Below, piece by piece: positions 41,536 through 50,216 of a stretch of DNA of 64,000 nt. This stretch comes from Mycobacterium lehmannii (GTDB taxonomy: Bacteria > Actinomycetota > Actinomycetes > Mycobacteriales > Mycobacteriaceae). Each line of letters starts with the position of its first letter. The first letter of the stretch is position 1. Below the pieces are notes generated by a model. That model was given only the letters and a program-made list of their open reading frames with translations, was not told the origin of the DNA and did no database searches. The translations under genes were made by a program, and so were the position numbers. The DNA is taken from positions 124,001 through 188,000 of the forward strand of contig NZ_NKCN01000003.1 of the NCBI RefSeq assembly GCF_002245535.1, given 5' to 3'.

Positions 41536-43018
41536 GCGACTCGCGGTCACCACCGCTGTGCTGCTGGCCGTCGTGCTGGTTGTCGGCGCGGTAGTGCTGG
41601 TCCGTCAGATCTTCTTCGGGCCCAACACGATCACCGCGTACTTCCCGACTGCCACAGCGATCTACCCTGGCGATGAGGTTCGCGTATCGGGTGTCAAGGT
41701 TGGCAAGATCGACTCCATCCAGGCCGAAGGCACGCAGACCAAGCTGATCTTGAAGGTCGATCACGACGTGCCCGTTCCAGCCGACGCCAAGGCGGTGATC
41801 GTCGCCCAGAATCTGGTCGCGGCGCGTTACGTCCAGCTCACGCCGGCGTACCGGAAGGGCGACGGACCGGTCATGGACGACGGCGCGGTGATCCCCAGCG
41901 ACCGAACCGCAGTCCCCGTCGAGTGGGATGAGGTGAAAGATCAATTGATGCGCCTGGCGACCGAGTTGGGCCCGCAGACTGGAGTGTCGGGTACGTCCAT
42001 CTCCAGGGCAATCGACAGCGCCGCCAACGCACTGGACGGCAACGGCGACAAGCTCCGGCAGACGCTAGCTCAATTGTCCGGCGCGGCACGCATTTTCGCC
42101 GAAGGTGGCGGCAACATCGTCGATATCATCAAGAACCTGCAGACCTTCGTCACCGCGCTTCGCGACAGCAAAGACCAGATCGTGATGTTCGAGGACCGTC
42201 TCGCCAGTCTGACCAGCGTCGTGAACGACAGCCGATCGGATCTCGACGCGGCGTTGTCCGACCTGTCGGTTGCACTCGGCGAGGTGCAGCGCTTCGTCGC
42301 GGGCAGCCGCGAGCAGGTGTCGGAACAAGTCAAGAGCTTGGCCGATGTTACCCAGGTCTTGGTCGACAATCACATGTCTATCGAAAACGTCCTCCATATC
42401 ACGCCGAACGCGATCGCCAATTACGGGAACATCTACTACCCCCCCTCCGGGGGGGTGAGTGGCGCGTTCAATTTGTCCAACTTCGCGAATCCGGTGTACT
42501 TCATTTGCGGCCTCATCGGCGCCATCGAGAACACCAGTGCCCCCGAAACAGCGAAACTCTGCGCGCAATATCTTGGGCCGGTTCTGCGATTGCTCAACTT
42601 CAACAACCTGCCTTTCCCCATAAACGCCTACCTCAGGCCTGCCCCCAAACCAGAAAACATCATCTACACCGACCCGAAGCTTGCGCCGGGAGGCGCCGGG
42701 CCGGGCGACCCGCCCGAGCCCTTCCCATCGGTGTCGGCCTACCTCGGCGCCGGCGATATCCCACCGCCCCCGGGTTGGGGTCAGCCGCCCGGCCCACCGG
42801 GGTTGTATTCTCCGGGCGGAGAAGTACCCGCGATTCCGTCCCCGGCGTTGTATCCGGGTGCCCCGATTCCAGGGCCGCCCACCGTTCTTCCGGGACCGCC
42901 TCCCACGGTGGATGGGATGCTCCTCCCGCAGTCCCCTGCGGTGCCCGCGGATCAGGCGCCGCCGCCCGTGCCACCTGGTACGCCGCTGCTGCCCGCAGAA
43001 GGGGGGACACAACCATGA
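41519..43018 (+). CDS. mceD: MceD, subunit of Mce lipid transporter with Pro-rich tail
   Basis: Protein of 499 residues: an N-terminal anchor (LAVTTAVLLAVVLVVGAVVLV), the MCE domain (PGDEVRVSGVKVGKIDSIQAEG), a helical region, then a Pro/Gly-rich tail from about 385 to the end. ATG 41519 lies nine bases after AGGAGA and overlaps mceC by 17 bases. A GC hairpin (C7 and G7 runs at about 42439-42455) sits inside the coding sequence at YYPPSGGVSG, but the frame is intact on both sides. MceD-type subunits often carry such proline tails. Confidence 0.94.
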   Translation: MMATRKRLAVTTAVLLAVVLVVGAVVLVRQIFFGPNTITAYFPTATAIYPGDEVRVSGVKVGKIDSIQAEGTQTKLILKVDHDVPVPADAKAVIVAQNLVAARYVQLTPAYRKGDGPVMDDGAVIPSDRTAVPVEWDEVKDQLMRLATELGPQTGVSGTSISRAIDSAANALDGNGDKLRQTLAQLSGAARIFAEGGGNIVDIIKNLQTFVTALRDSKDQIVMFEDRLASLTSVVNDSRSDLDAALSDLSVALGEVQRFVAGSREQVSEQVKSLADVTQVLVDNHMSIENVLHITPNAIANYGNIYYPPSGGVSGAFNLSNFANPVYFICGLIGAIENTSAPETAKLCAQYLGPVLRLLNFNNLPFPINAYLRPAPKPENIIYTDPKLAPGGAGPGDPPEPFPSVSAYLGAGDIPPPPGWGQPPGPPGLYSPGGEVPAIPSPALYPGAPIPGPPTVLPGPPPTVDGMLLPQSPAVPADQAPPPVPPGTPLLPAEGGTQP

Positions 43019-44343
43019 CTGGTATGAGGAAGGTCAAGTCGTTGGCCATCGGCGGCGCATGTCTGGTGGTGGCGATGACGGGCTGCTCCTTTCAGGGGTT
43101 GAACTCGCTGCCGTTGCCGGGAGCGGTGGGGCGTGGGCCAAATGCCGTTACCTACCACGTCGAGATTCCCAATGTTTCGACGATGGAGTCGAATTCGCCG
43201 GTCATGATCAACGACGTGGTCGTCGGCAGCGTTGGCAAGATGACCGTCGACAACTGGCATGCGAATGTGGAGATCTCGGTCAAAGAGGACGTTGTCGTGC
43301 CCGCCAATGCGGTGGCCAGGGTTGGGCAGACCAGCCTGCTGGGGTCGATGCACCTGGCTCTCGACCCGCCGCTGGGCCAAGAGCCGAGCGGCAGACTGCG
43401 GCCGGGCGCCACTATCGGCTTGAACCGCTCGTCCACCTATCCGACTACCGAACAGACACTTTCATCGCTGTCCGTGATCGCCAACGGAGGCGGTCTGGGA
43501 CAAATCGGTGACATCATCCACAACTCCAGAATCGCGCTGTCCGGACGTGAGCCGCAGATTCGCGAGCTACTCACCCGCCTCGACAACGTCGTCGGCGTGC
43601 TCGACCAGCAGCGTGACAACATCGTCACCACCATCCAGCAATTGAGGCGAGTTGCCGGCACATTCGCAGCTCAACGCGATGTGATCGACCGCGCGCTAAC
43701 CGACATTCCGCCGGCGCTGGATGTGCTGGTCAGGGAGCGGCCCCGGCTGACCACCGCCCTGCAGAAGCTGGGGCAGTTGAGCGATACCGCGACCCGTTTG
43801 GTCAACGACGCCGGGGACGACCTGGTCACCGATCTCAAGAACCTCGAGCCGACTATCAAGGCGCTCGCCGACGTCGGACCGGACCTCACGATCGGACTTC
43901 GGTTTGCCACCTCCTTCCCGTACGGTCCGACCTTCGCCGACCGAGTCGCCAAGGGCGATTACATAAACCTGTTCGCCGTGTTCGACATCACCTATCCGCG
44001 GCTGAAGCGGACGTTGTTCCTCGGTACTCGGTGGGGCGACCAGGACGCCAAACTCATTCCAGCGCCCGGAGATCCCTACTATCTGAATTACTCATATAAC
44101 CCGCTCGGTATCGGTGTCACGCCGCCTCCGCCGGAGGATGAGGCCGTCACGCAGGGGCTGCCGCCAGCACAAGCTGGGCCGAGCGGGCCGATGCCGCCGG
44201 TGAGCGGGCCGGTGGTTCCGGTGGTGCCACCGGCGAACACTGCCGAGGTGAGCACGTCCGTGCAAGTATTCGCCGGACCATATGAACCCGCAGGGACGGC
44301 GCCCGCTATGCCCGTGCCACCGATGCCGGGAGGCGGCGGCTGA
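43015..44343 (+). CDS. mceE: MceE, lipoprotein subunit of Mce transporter
   Basis: Protein of 442 residues with a lipoprotein signal: MTGMRKVKSLAIGGACLVVAMTGC ends in the lipobox VAMTGC. The MCE domain (SNSPVMINDVVVGSVGKMTVD), a helical region and a Pro-rich tail follow. ATG 43015 overlaps the MceD stop (ATGA). In mycobacterial operons the E subunit is the only lipidated one (LprK/LprN type), so it anchors the complex at the membrane. Its TGA overlaps the mceF start. Confidence 0.94.
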   Translation: MTGMRKVKSLAIGGACLVVAMTGCSFQGLNSLPLPGAVGRGPNAVTYHVEIPNVSTMESNSPVMINDVVVGSVGKMTVDNWHANVEISVKEDVVVPANAVARVGQTSLLGSMHLALDPPLGQEPSGRLRPGATIGLNRSSTYPTTEQTLSSLSVIANGGGLGQIGDIIHNSRIALSGREPQIRELLTRLDNVVGVLDQQRDNIVTTIQQLRRVAGTFAAQRDVIDRALTDIPPALDVLVRERPRLTTALQKLGQLSDTATRLVNDAGDDLVTDLKNLEPTIKALADVGPDLTIGLRFATSFPYGPTFADRVAKGDYINLFAVFDITYPRLKRTLFLGTRWGDQDAKLIPAPGDPYYLNYSYNPLGIGVTPPPPEDEAVTQGLPPAQAGPSGPMPPVSGPVVPVVPPANTAEVSTSVQVFAGPYEPAGTAPAMPVPPMPGGGG

Positions 44344-46058
44344 TGCTCCTCACGCGGTTCGTCCGAAATCAGTTGATCATCTTCACCATCGCGTCGATCG
44401 TCGGTGTGACGGTAATGGTGTTCACCTACATGCAACTGCCGGCCCTGCTCGGAATCGGCCACATCCAGGTGACGCTGGAATTGCCGGCCGCCGGTGGTCT
44501 GTACCGCTTCTCCAATGTCACTTACCGGGGTGTGCAGGTCGGTGAGGTGCGGGAGGTGAAGCTCACCGAGAACGGAGCGGAAGCGACGCTGACGCTGGGC
44601 ACCTCGCCGAAGATTCCCGCAGACCTGCAGGCCGAGGTCCGTAGCGTATCGGCTGTGGGTGAGCAGTACGTCGATCTGCGTCCACGAACCGATTCCGGCC
44701 CGTTCCTGGAGGATGGGTCGGTTATCCCGATGGCGAATTCCACTGTGCCGCAGCAGGTGGGTCCGATGTTGGATCAGGTCAGCAAACTGGTAGAGAGCCT
44801 TCCCGGAGACAGGCTCAGTGACTTGCTCGATGAGTCGTTCAAGGGGTTGAACGGCGCCGGTGAGGACTTTCAATCGCTGCTCGACTCGTCGTCGAACATC
44901 ACCGAGTACCTCAATGACGTATCCGACCAGAGTCGAGCGCTTATCGACGACAGTGGGCCACTTCTCGAGTCGCAGGCCGAAAGTGCGGAGGCGATCCGGA
45001 CGTGGGCGCGCAGTTTAGCGGGTATCACCGAGCAGGTCGAGCAGGATGACCCGAAACTGCGGACCATACTGCAGCGCGGACCGGCCTTCGCGCAGGAAGT
45101 GTCACAGCTTCTCGCCCAAGTGAAGCCCACGTTGCCGGTTCTGTTGGCGAACCTGACCACACTGGGTCAGATTCTCGTCACCTACAATCCGTCGCTCGAA
45201 CAAATTCTCGTGCTTCTGCCGGGAGTAATCGCAGCCCAATCGGAATTCGGGCTACCGAAAAACAACCCGACGGGCCTGCCCCTCAGCGACTTCACGTTGA
45301 CCATCGCTGATCCGAACTCGTGCACGGTCGGCTACCTGCCACCGTCACAGTGGCGCAACCCCGCAGACCTCACCAGCGTTGACACGCCGAACGGGTTGTA
45401 CTGCAAACTCCCGCAGGATTCGCCCCTCGCAGTGCGGGGCGCTCGCAATTACCCTTGCATGGGACATCCTGGAAAGCGTGCTCCCACAGTGGAACTCTGC
45501 AACGACCCCAAGGGGTTCGTGCCCTTGGCCGTGCGCCAACACACACTTGGGCCGTCTCCGTTCGACCCTAATCTGATCGCCCAAGGTGTGCCGGTCGACG
45601 ACCGCGTCGACTTCAACGACCGGATCCATGCGCCGCTAGAGGGAACACCCCTGCCGCCAGGGGGGCCACCGGTCGGGACCCAGCCCGGGCCGCCGAACCC
45701 TCTGACGGCTCCGCTACCGCCGACGCCCTCGTCACCGCCGCCGCCGGTCGGCAATTCCCTCAACGGTGTGCCGATACCGCCGGAGGCAGCGCCGGTCGCC
45801 CCGGCCGCCGGCCAGCTACCGCAGGGGCCGCCGCCAGGACCCGTTCCCGTGGTGCCGCCGGACGGCGGCGCGGTTCCGGCAGCACCAAGTGCGTTCGGCA
45901 GCAACGGTTCTGGACGCGCCGGCGGACCGTCGGTCGCCGTCGCGGAGTATGACCCACGCACGGGGCGCTATCTCGCACCCAATGGTCAGGTACAGCGGGT
46001 TACGACGGAGGCTGCCGGGCCACACCTCAAGACGTGGAAGGACTTATTACCGATCTGA
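44343..46058 (+). CDS. mceF: MceF, subunit of Mce lipid transporter
   Basis: Protein of 571 residues with an N-terminal anchor (IIFTIASIVGVTVMVFTYMQLP) and the MCE domain (GLYRFSNVTYRGVQVGEVREVKL). A long helical region follows, then a region with four Cys (about residues 327-380) and a C-terminal half rich in Pro and Gly (about 430-530). A short polar end (PRTGRYLAPNGQVQRV, KTWKDLLPI) closes it. ATG 44343 overlaps the MceE stop (TGATG). It is the last gene of the operon; the convergent gene begins 33 bases downstream. Confidence 0.94.
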   Translation: MLLTRFVRNQLIIFTIASIVGVTVMVFTYMQLPALLGIGHIQVTLELPAAGGLYRFSNVTYRGVQVGEVREVKLTENGAEATLTLGTSPKIPADLQAEVRSVSAVGEQYVDLRPRTDSGPFLEDGSVIPMANSTVPQQVGPMLDQVSKLVESLPGDRLSDLLDESFKGLNGAGEDFQSLLDSSSNITEYLNDVSDQSRALIDDSGPLLESQAESAEAIRTWARSLAGITEQVEQDDPKLRTILQRGPAFAQEVSQLLAQVKPTLPVLLANLTTLGQILVTYNPSLEQILVLLPGVIAAQSEFGLPKNNPTGLPLSDFTLTIADPNSCTVGYLPPSQWRNPADLTSVDTPNGLYCKLPQDSPLAVRGARNYPCMGHPGKRAPTVELCNDPKGFVPLAVRQHTLGPSPFDPNLIAQGVPVDDRVDFNDRIHAPLEGTPLPPGGPPVGTQPGPPNPLTAPLPPTPSSPPPPVGNSLNGVPIPPEAAPVAPAAGQLPQGPPPGPVPVVPPDGGAVPAAPSAFGSNGSGRAGGPSVAVAEYDPRTGRYLAPNGQVQRVTTEAAGPHLKTWKDLLPI

Positions 46059-46091
46059 GCAGCTGACGATCTGATCGGACCTGAGGCGCGA

Positions 46092-46634
46092 CTATGACAT
46101 CCGTTCCAGCCGCACCGGCAATTGGGTGACAACCGACTTGTTGTAACCGCAGGCGCCGCTCGGACTCTGCGTCCTTTCATAACCCACGATCAGATCGCGG
46201 TTTTTATTCTTCTCACTTGTGTCGGGAGTCCACCCCCATAAGGCGAAGTGCTGGTGACCGGGGGCTGCGGTGCCGTCGGGGCACGGCTGCCAGTTCGGGA
46301 TGTCGCGGTCCATCCTCCAGGAGTCGCCGTTCCAGTTGAGCACGCCGGTCCAGCCGGCGTCGCTTCTGACCTCGCCGTAGCATTCGATCGGACTGACGCA
46401 GTCCGAGGTCACAGTCCAGGTCTCCAGCTTCGACGGCTGGTCTATGTAGACCATGGCTCCACCCGCGCCGTGCGGACCCGCGCTGGTTTGCGCCCAGTCG
46501 CCGTTCGAAAAAGCTCGATACGTGCCATTGAGTGCAACTCCGTAATCGGTGGCATGCGCCGACGGCGCGGATACCAAACCTCCGATCACGACGATTGACG
46601 CTACGGCGCCAGCGGCCAACTCAACTCCGCGCAT
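46092..46634 (-). CDS. Small secreted protein, 180 aa
   Basis: Precursor of 180 residues starting at ATG 46634. The signal peptide is MRGVELAAGAVASIVVIGGLVSAPSAHA with a probable AHA cleavage site. The mature part is Trp-rich (WTVTSDC, WNGDSWRMDRDIPNWQPC) with several Cys. An in-frame ATG at 46664 would lengthen the signal region. It is convergent to mceF and divergent from the secreted protein at 46713. It is similar in layout to the secreted protein at 27425-27865. Function unknown. Confidence 0.8.
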   Translation of the reverse strand: MRGVELAAGAVASIVVIGGLVSAPSAHATDYGVALNGTYRAFSNGDWAQTSAGPHGAGGAMVYIDQPSKLETWTVTSDCVSPIECYGEVRSDAGWTGVLNWNGDSWRMDRDIPNWQPCPDGTAAPGHQHFALWGWTPDTSEKNKNRDLIVGYERTQSPSGACGYNKSVVTQLPVRLERMS

Positions 46635-46712
46635 GCTTCCTAGACTATCGCTGCCGGCAGCCATCCTCTGCGAAAGTGAGAATTTGGTTTCCCCGTGTGC
46701 GAAAATGGGGGC

Positions 46713-47090
46713 GTGCGATCCGTCGTCGCAGTGCTTGCCGCCATCGTGACCGCAGGTTCGGTGGCGGCCGCCCCGCCCGCCGCGGGACAACCCGAGTGCA
46801 ACTATTCCAGCTGCACCCCAGGCATCGTCCCCAACATCGTGCTGGGTTCCTATTGCAGTAATCCCACCTACTACGCGTTCGGTGTGACGTCGTGGGGCCG
46901 ACTGGTCTTCTGTGGTTCACCTAGGCGTTACGAACCCCGCTGGTTCCGCTCGCCTGAGATGCACGGCGTCAAGAATGAGGGCGACTTGTGCCCCGCCTTG
47001 GACGGCGAGGTGGCTCAGGCGCCGGATGGGCTGTTCTTGACGTGCGTGGGCAACAATGGCGCCAGTCGCTGGGTTCGCGGCGACCTGTAG
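46713..47090 (+). CDS. Small secreted Cys-rich protein
   Basis: Precursor of 125 residues starting at GTG 46713. The signal peptide is VRSVVAVLAAIVTAGSVAAAPPAAGQ. The mature part has six Cys in the pattern CNYSSC...YC...FC...LC...TC and ends SRWVRGDL. It is a paralogue of the convergent gene at 47094-47483, with the same Cys spacing and the ending G(A)xRWV. Such paired secreted proteins may form disulfide-stabilised domains at the cell surface. Function unknown. Confidence 0.78.
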   Translation: MRSVVAVLAAIVTAGSVAAAPPAAGQPECNYSSCTPGIVPNIVLGSYCSNPTYYAFGVTSWGRLVFCGSPRRYEPRWFRSPEMHGVKNEGDLCPALDGEVAQAPDGLFLTCVGNNGASRWVRGDL

Positions 47091-47093
47091 ATC

Positions 47094-47483
47094 TCAGGGG
47101 AAGTGCACCCACCGCGTCGCACCGTTGATGTGCGCGCATTTGAGCGGGACACCGGGGGTACGCGGCTGCAAGTCATTGCCGGCTAGGGGTTCCTGCGCGG
47201 TATCACCCGGCCTTTCGCAGGGCAGCGCCAATTCGCGTGTGCCGATCAACGGTCCGACACGGACCCACGCGCCATGCGCGGCGCAGATGAGAGTCCCGCG
47301 GTTGGCGTCCAAGCCGAAGACGAAGGAAGGGCGAGGTTGACAGGGCGTGCCCTCGACGACGTTATGAGCGACGTTCGGGACGCAGTCCGCCGAGTCACAA
47401 GCTGCCGACACCTCATCGGCGAGAATCGTTGTGGCGGCCATCAATCCACAAGCGATGACCGGTGCCGCGAGGATCTTAAGCAC
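47094..47483 (-). CDS. Small secreted Cys-rich protein, paralogue of the convergent neighbour
   Basis: Precursor of 129 residues starting at GTG 47483, six bases after AAAGGGGG. The signal peptide is VLKILAAPVIACGLMAATTILADEVSA. The mature Cys pattern CDSADC, PC, IC, PC, KC and the end INGATRWVHFP align with the protein at 46713, whose stop lies three bases away. The two genes converge tail to tail, which is consistent with an inverted duplication. Function unknown. Confidence 0.78.
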   Translation of the reverse strand: MLKILAAPVIACGLMAATTILADEVSAACDSADCVPNVAHNVVEGTPCQPRPSFVFGLDANRGTLICAAHGAWVRVGPLIGTRELALPCERPGDTAQEPLAGNDLQPRTPGVPLKCAHINGATRWVHFP

Positions 47484-47599
47484 CTTTGGCCCCCTTTGGA
47501 AATCGAGTCGCTCCTCGGATGTCCAGCCTAGCGCTGTCACCAAAGCTTCGGGCCATGTTCTGAGTCGATGAACCGTACGACGGCGACCCGCCGGGCTGG

Positions 47600-48880
47600 C
47601 TACCCCGTGGGAGTGAACTCGATGTTGATCTCGGTCAGCCCGCGCAGAATGAACGTCGGCTCGTACACATACCGGCGGGCCTCGATCGGGCCGTGCTTAT
47701 CCTCGCTGACCCTGATGTCACTCAGTCGGTCCAGTAGGCGCTCGACCGAGACGCGGCCCTCCACCCGCGCCAGGGGGGCGCCAGGGCACGAGTGGATACC
47801 CCGGCTGAACGCGATGTGCTCGCGGACGTTCTTGCGGTCGAGCGAGAACTCGTGAGGGTTGTCGAACCGCTTGGGGTCGCGGTTGGCGGCGCCCGGGCTC
47901 ACCATCACCGTGGTGCCCGCGGGCACCGGGGTCTCACCCAAACTGGTTGTCTTCCGCGCCATCCGGAACACGCTCTTCACCGGACTGTCCATGCGCAAGC
48001 ACTCCTCGATGAAGACCGGGATGAGGCTGCGGTCGTTGCGGAGCCGCTGTTGGATGTCCGGGCGGTCGCTGAGCACCCGCATCGCCGCGCCGAGCAGTTT
48101 GGCCGTCGTCTCCTGACCCGCCGCGAACAGGAACGTCGCGGTGCGGACCACGTCGACCACCTCGGGCGTCGAACCATCCGGGTACTTCGCCGTGGCGATC
48201 GAGGTCAGCACATCGTCGCGTGGGTTCTCGCGACGCTCCTCGATGTAGCGGGAGAACTTCTCATCGGCCCACTCCAGCGGGTTGGCGGCGATCACCTCGT
48301 GGTCGAGCCCGCCGATGTTGGATCCGGGACGCTGGGCGCCGAACGACTCACGGAACGCCTCGTGGTCCTCCTCGGGAACACCGAGCAGGTCGGCGACGAC
48401 CAGGAGCGAGAACGGCTTGGCGTACGCGGCGAGGAACTCGCACTTGCCGTCGGCGATGAACTCGTCGATGTGGCGGTCTGCCAGCCGCCACATGAAGTCT
48501 TCGTTCTCCTTGAGCCGCTTGGGGGTCAGCAGCCGCGCCAGGATCGAGCGGGCGTCGGTGTGCTGCGGCGGGTCCATGGTGACCATGTGCTCGTACATCG
48601 GGATCTCGGTGCGGTGCTCTTCGAGCTGTTTGCAGATGTCGTCGCCTTCAGGTGTGAACGGGATGGGCGTGAACGGGCCCATCACCGCGACGCACGACGA
48701 GTAGTTCTCCGAGTCCTTGTAGACGGTGTTGGCCGCCTCCCAGCCCGTCACCGCGAGCACACCGTTGTTGATGGGGCAGCACACGGGGTCCTTGCCGCGG
48801 ATGTGGTCGTAGTACGGATGCGGGTCGGGGACCAGGGAGGGATCGGTGAAGTAGTCGACCGAATCGAAATCTGTGGTCAT
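47600..48880 (-). CDS. Cytochrome P450
   Basis: P450 of 426 residues starting at ATG 48880, nine bases after GGAGGG. The I-helix is AAGQETT at 253-259, ExxR lies in EECLR near 292-296, and the haem loop FSRGIHSCPG has Cys365. It matches the P450 at 1634-2923 along its length, including a shared LLTPKRLKENED block. It has no ferredoxin next to it. It is divergent from the TetR gene, and the gap holds a strong palindrome, so it is probably controlled by that regulator. Confidence 0.94.
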   Translation of the reverse strand: MTTDFDSVDYFTDPSLVPDPHPYYDHIRGKDPVCCPINNGVLAVTGWEAANTVYKDSENYSSCVAVMGPFTPIPFTPEGDDICKQLEEHRTEIPMYEHMVTMDPPQHTDARSILARLLTPKRLKENEDFMWRLADRHIDEFIADGKCEFLAAYAKPFSLLVVADLLGVPEEDHEAFRESFGAQRPGSNIGGLDHEVIAANPLEWADEKFSRYIEERRENPRDDVLTSIATAKYPDGSTPEVVDVVRTATFLFAAGQETTAKLLGAAMRVLSDRPDIQQRLRNDRSLIPVFIEECLRMDSPVKSVFRMARKTTSLGETPVPAGTTVMVSPGAANRDPKRFDNPHEFSLDRKNVREHIAFSRGIHSCPGAPLARVEGRVSVERLLDRLSDIRVSEDKHGPIEARRYVYEPTFILRGLTEINIEFTPTG

Positions 48881-48968
48881 GTGCGGGAACCCTCCAAGGT
48901 CGACGCTGGCGCGTGCTGATGGTGGTGATGAGCAGACGGTGCCGCTCGCGGAAATCTGTTGATCGAAT

Positions 48969-48990
48969 ATGCTGAGCACCTGCTTAGCAT
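48969..48990. promoter_or_regulatory. TetR-type operator palindrome
   Basis: A 22-base near-palindrome with arms ATGCTnAGCA and TGCTnAGCAT around a two-base centre; each arm has one mismatch. It lies 89 bases from the P450 start (48880) and 91 bases from the TetR start (49081), at the middle of the divergent gap. It is the natural binding site for the adjacent TetR protein and differs from the GAGAA-N5-TTCTC motif. Confidence 0.6.
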
Positions 48991-49080
48991 GGGGCTAAGG
49001 TCAGGGTCAAGGATTCGGGACGGGCCGCCACTACGATCGGCGTGTCGGAACGGTTCATGTCGGGAAAGTGAAGTGATCGC

Positions 49081-49713
49081 ATGACTACGCGCGCCGGCCA
49101 GGCGCGGCGCATCGGAGCGCCAGACGCGAAGAACCGCGGGGTGCTGCTCGACGCCGCCGAGAAGCTGCTGCTCGAAGACGGCTACGCCGCGGTGACGTCG
49201 CGGCGCGTGGCTGAGGCCGCCGGCCTCAAACCGCAACTTGTGCACTACTACTTCCGCACCATGGAAGACCTGTACCTGGCAGTCTTTCGCCGGATGGCTG
49301 AAACCGGATTCGATGTGCTGGCGAAGGCGCTGGCTTCGCAGCAGCCACTGTGGGCCTTGTGGCACTTCAGCACGCAGCCGGAGGCCACCAGGCTGACGAT
49401 GGAGTTCATGGGGCTGGCTAATCACCGCAAGGCGCTGCGAGCCGAGATCGTCCACATGGCCGAACGGTTCAGAGCTGAACAGAACAAGGCGATCGCCACG
49501 GCTCTGCGGCGCTACGGTTTCGAGACGGCCGACGTGCCGCCGGTGGTGTGGACTGTGTTCGCGACGAGCGTTTCTCAAGCGCTGACCGTCGAACGTGCGT
49601 TGGGCATGACGACCGGCCACGCGGAGACATTCGCGTTCTGCGAGAGATGGATTCGTCGGCTGGAGGGCGAACCGATTCCAGCCGACGAGGCGATGTCGCC
49701 CGACGTTCAGTAA
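49081..49713 (+). CDS. TetR family transcriptional regulator
   Basis: Protein of 210 residues. The N-terminal helix-turn-helix covers about 20-65 (GVLLDAAEKLLLEDGYAAVTSRRVAEAAGLKPQLVHYYFRTMEDLYLAVF), typical of TetR. The C-terminal ligand domain is all helical. ATG 49081 has only a weak GAAGTGA signal upstream. It is divergent from a P450, with a palindrome between, so it probably represses that P450 and itself in response to a hydrophobic ligand. Its last 7 bases overlap the convergent secreted protein gene. Confidence 0.92.
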   Translation: MTTRAGQARRIGAPDAKNRGVLLDAAEKLLLEDGYAAVTSRRVAEAAGLKPQLVHYYFRTMEDLYLAVFRRMAETGFDVLAKALASQQPLWALWHFSTQPEATRLTMEFMGLANHRKALRAEIVHMAERFRAEQNKAIATALRRYGFETADVPPVVWTVFATSVSQALTVERALGMTTGHAETFAFCERWIRRLEGEPIPADEAMSPDVQ

Positions 49714-50171
49714 CTCCGGATCGAGCAGAGCGCACCCTTCGGACCCTGATGGGTCTTGACGACCACCCCGTCGACGGCGAGCGCGCAATGGATGTTCGGG
49801 TTCTGTACGCCCGGTCCGCTGGTCGCCGTGACCATTGCCCAGCTCTCCGGGTTGGCCAACTGCACGTCGAGGTTCCACTGCTGATCCGGCCCGACCTGGG
49901 CCTCGACCTTCGGGCTGAACTGGTACGGGTTGTGGCTGTAGGCCGCCCAGTTCGGCGGATCGACGTCCCGGTAGTAAACGTCGACGAAGAACGGTTGTTC
50001 GGCCCACACCGTGTACTTGACGTTGTGCAGGGGTGCGGGCGGCGGTGGAGGTGGCTGTGCCGCCACCGGCGCCACCGAGATTAGTACGCCGCCAGCCGTG
50101 ACGGCCGTTGCCGACGCGAGTGACAGCAACGGCGATTTCAGCGCTCGCCCGCGTGCCCGCGAAAATTTCAT
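49707..50171 (-). CDS. Secreted protein, 154 aa
   Basis: Precursor of 154 residues starting at ATG 50171. A long signal segment (SPLLSLASATAVTAGGVLISVAPVAAQ) is followed by a Pro run. The mature region (VKYTVWAEQPFFVDVYYRDVDPPNWAAY... and QWNLDVQLANPESWAMVTATS) has beta-rich character that recalls mycobacterial MmpS-type secreted domains, but I am not sure of the match. It overlaps the TetR gene by 7 bases at its 3' end. Function unknown. Confidence 0.78.
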   Translation of the reverse strand: MKFSRARGRALKSPLLSLASATAVTAGGVLISVAPVAAQPPPPPPAPLHNVKYTVWAEQPFFVDVYYRDVDPPNWAAYSHNPYQFSPKVEAQVGPDQQWNLDVQLANPESWAMVTATSGPGVQNPNIHCALAVDGVVVKTHQGPKGALCSIRSY

Positions 50172-50216
50172 TTCCGAATCTTAGAACGATGTTTCACGGC
50201 CGGGTCCCGATTCGCC

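Noticed and set aside
42439..42455. C7/G7 hairpin inside mceD as a possible frameshift or terminator
   Set aside because: The reading frame is intact on both sides and encodes YYPPSGGVSG, so it is more likely just coding sequence, although it is prone to sequencing error.
36519..46058. Assigning the mce operon to Mce1, Mce3 or Mce4
   Set aside because: The subunit order is the same in all classes, and the class cannot be decided reliably without alignment, so only generic names are given.
47792..48919. Open frame of 375 codons on the plus strand opposite the P450
   Set aside because: It is a shadow of the P450 gene, which has an intact haem motif and ribosome site.
50182..50196. TAGAA-N5-TTTCA near the secreted protein start
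   Set aside because: Too many mismatches to the GAGAA-N5-TTCTC pattern and very close to the start codon.
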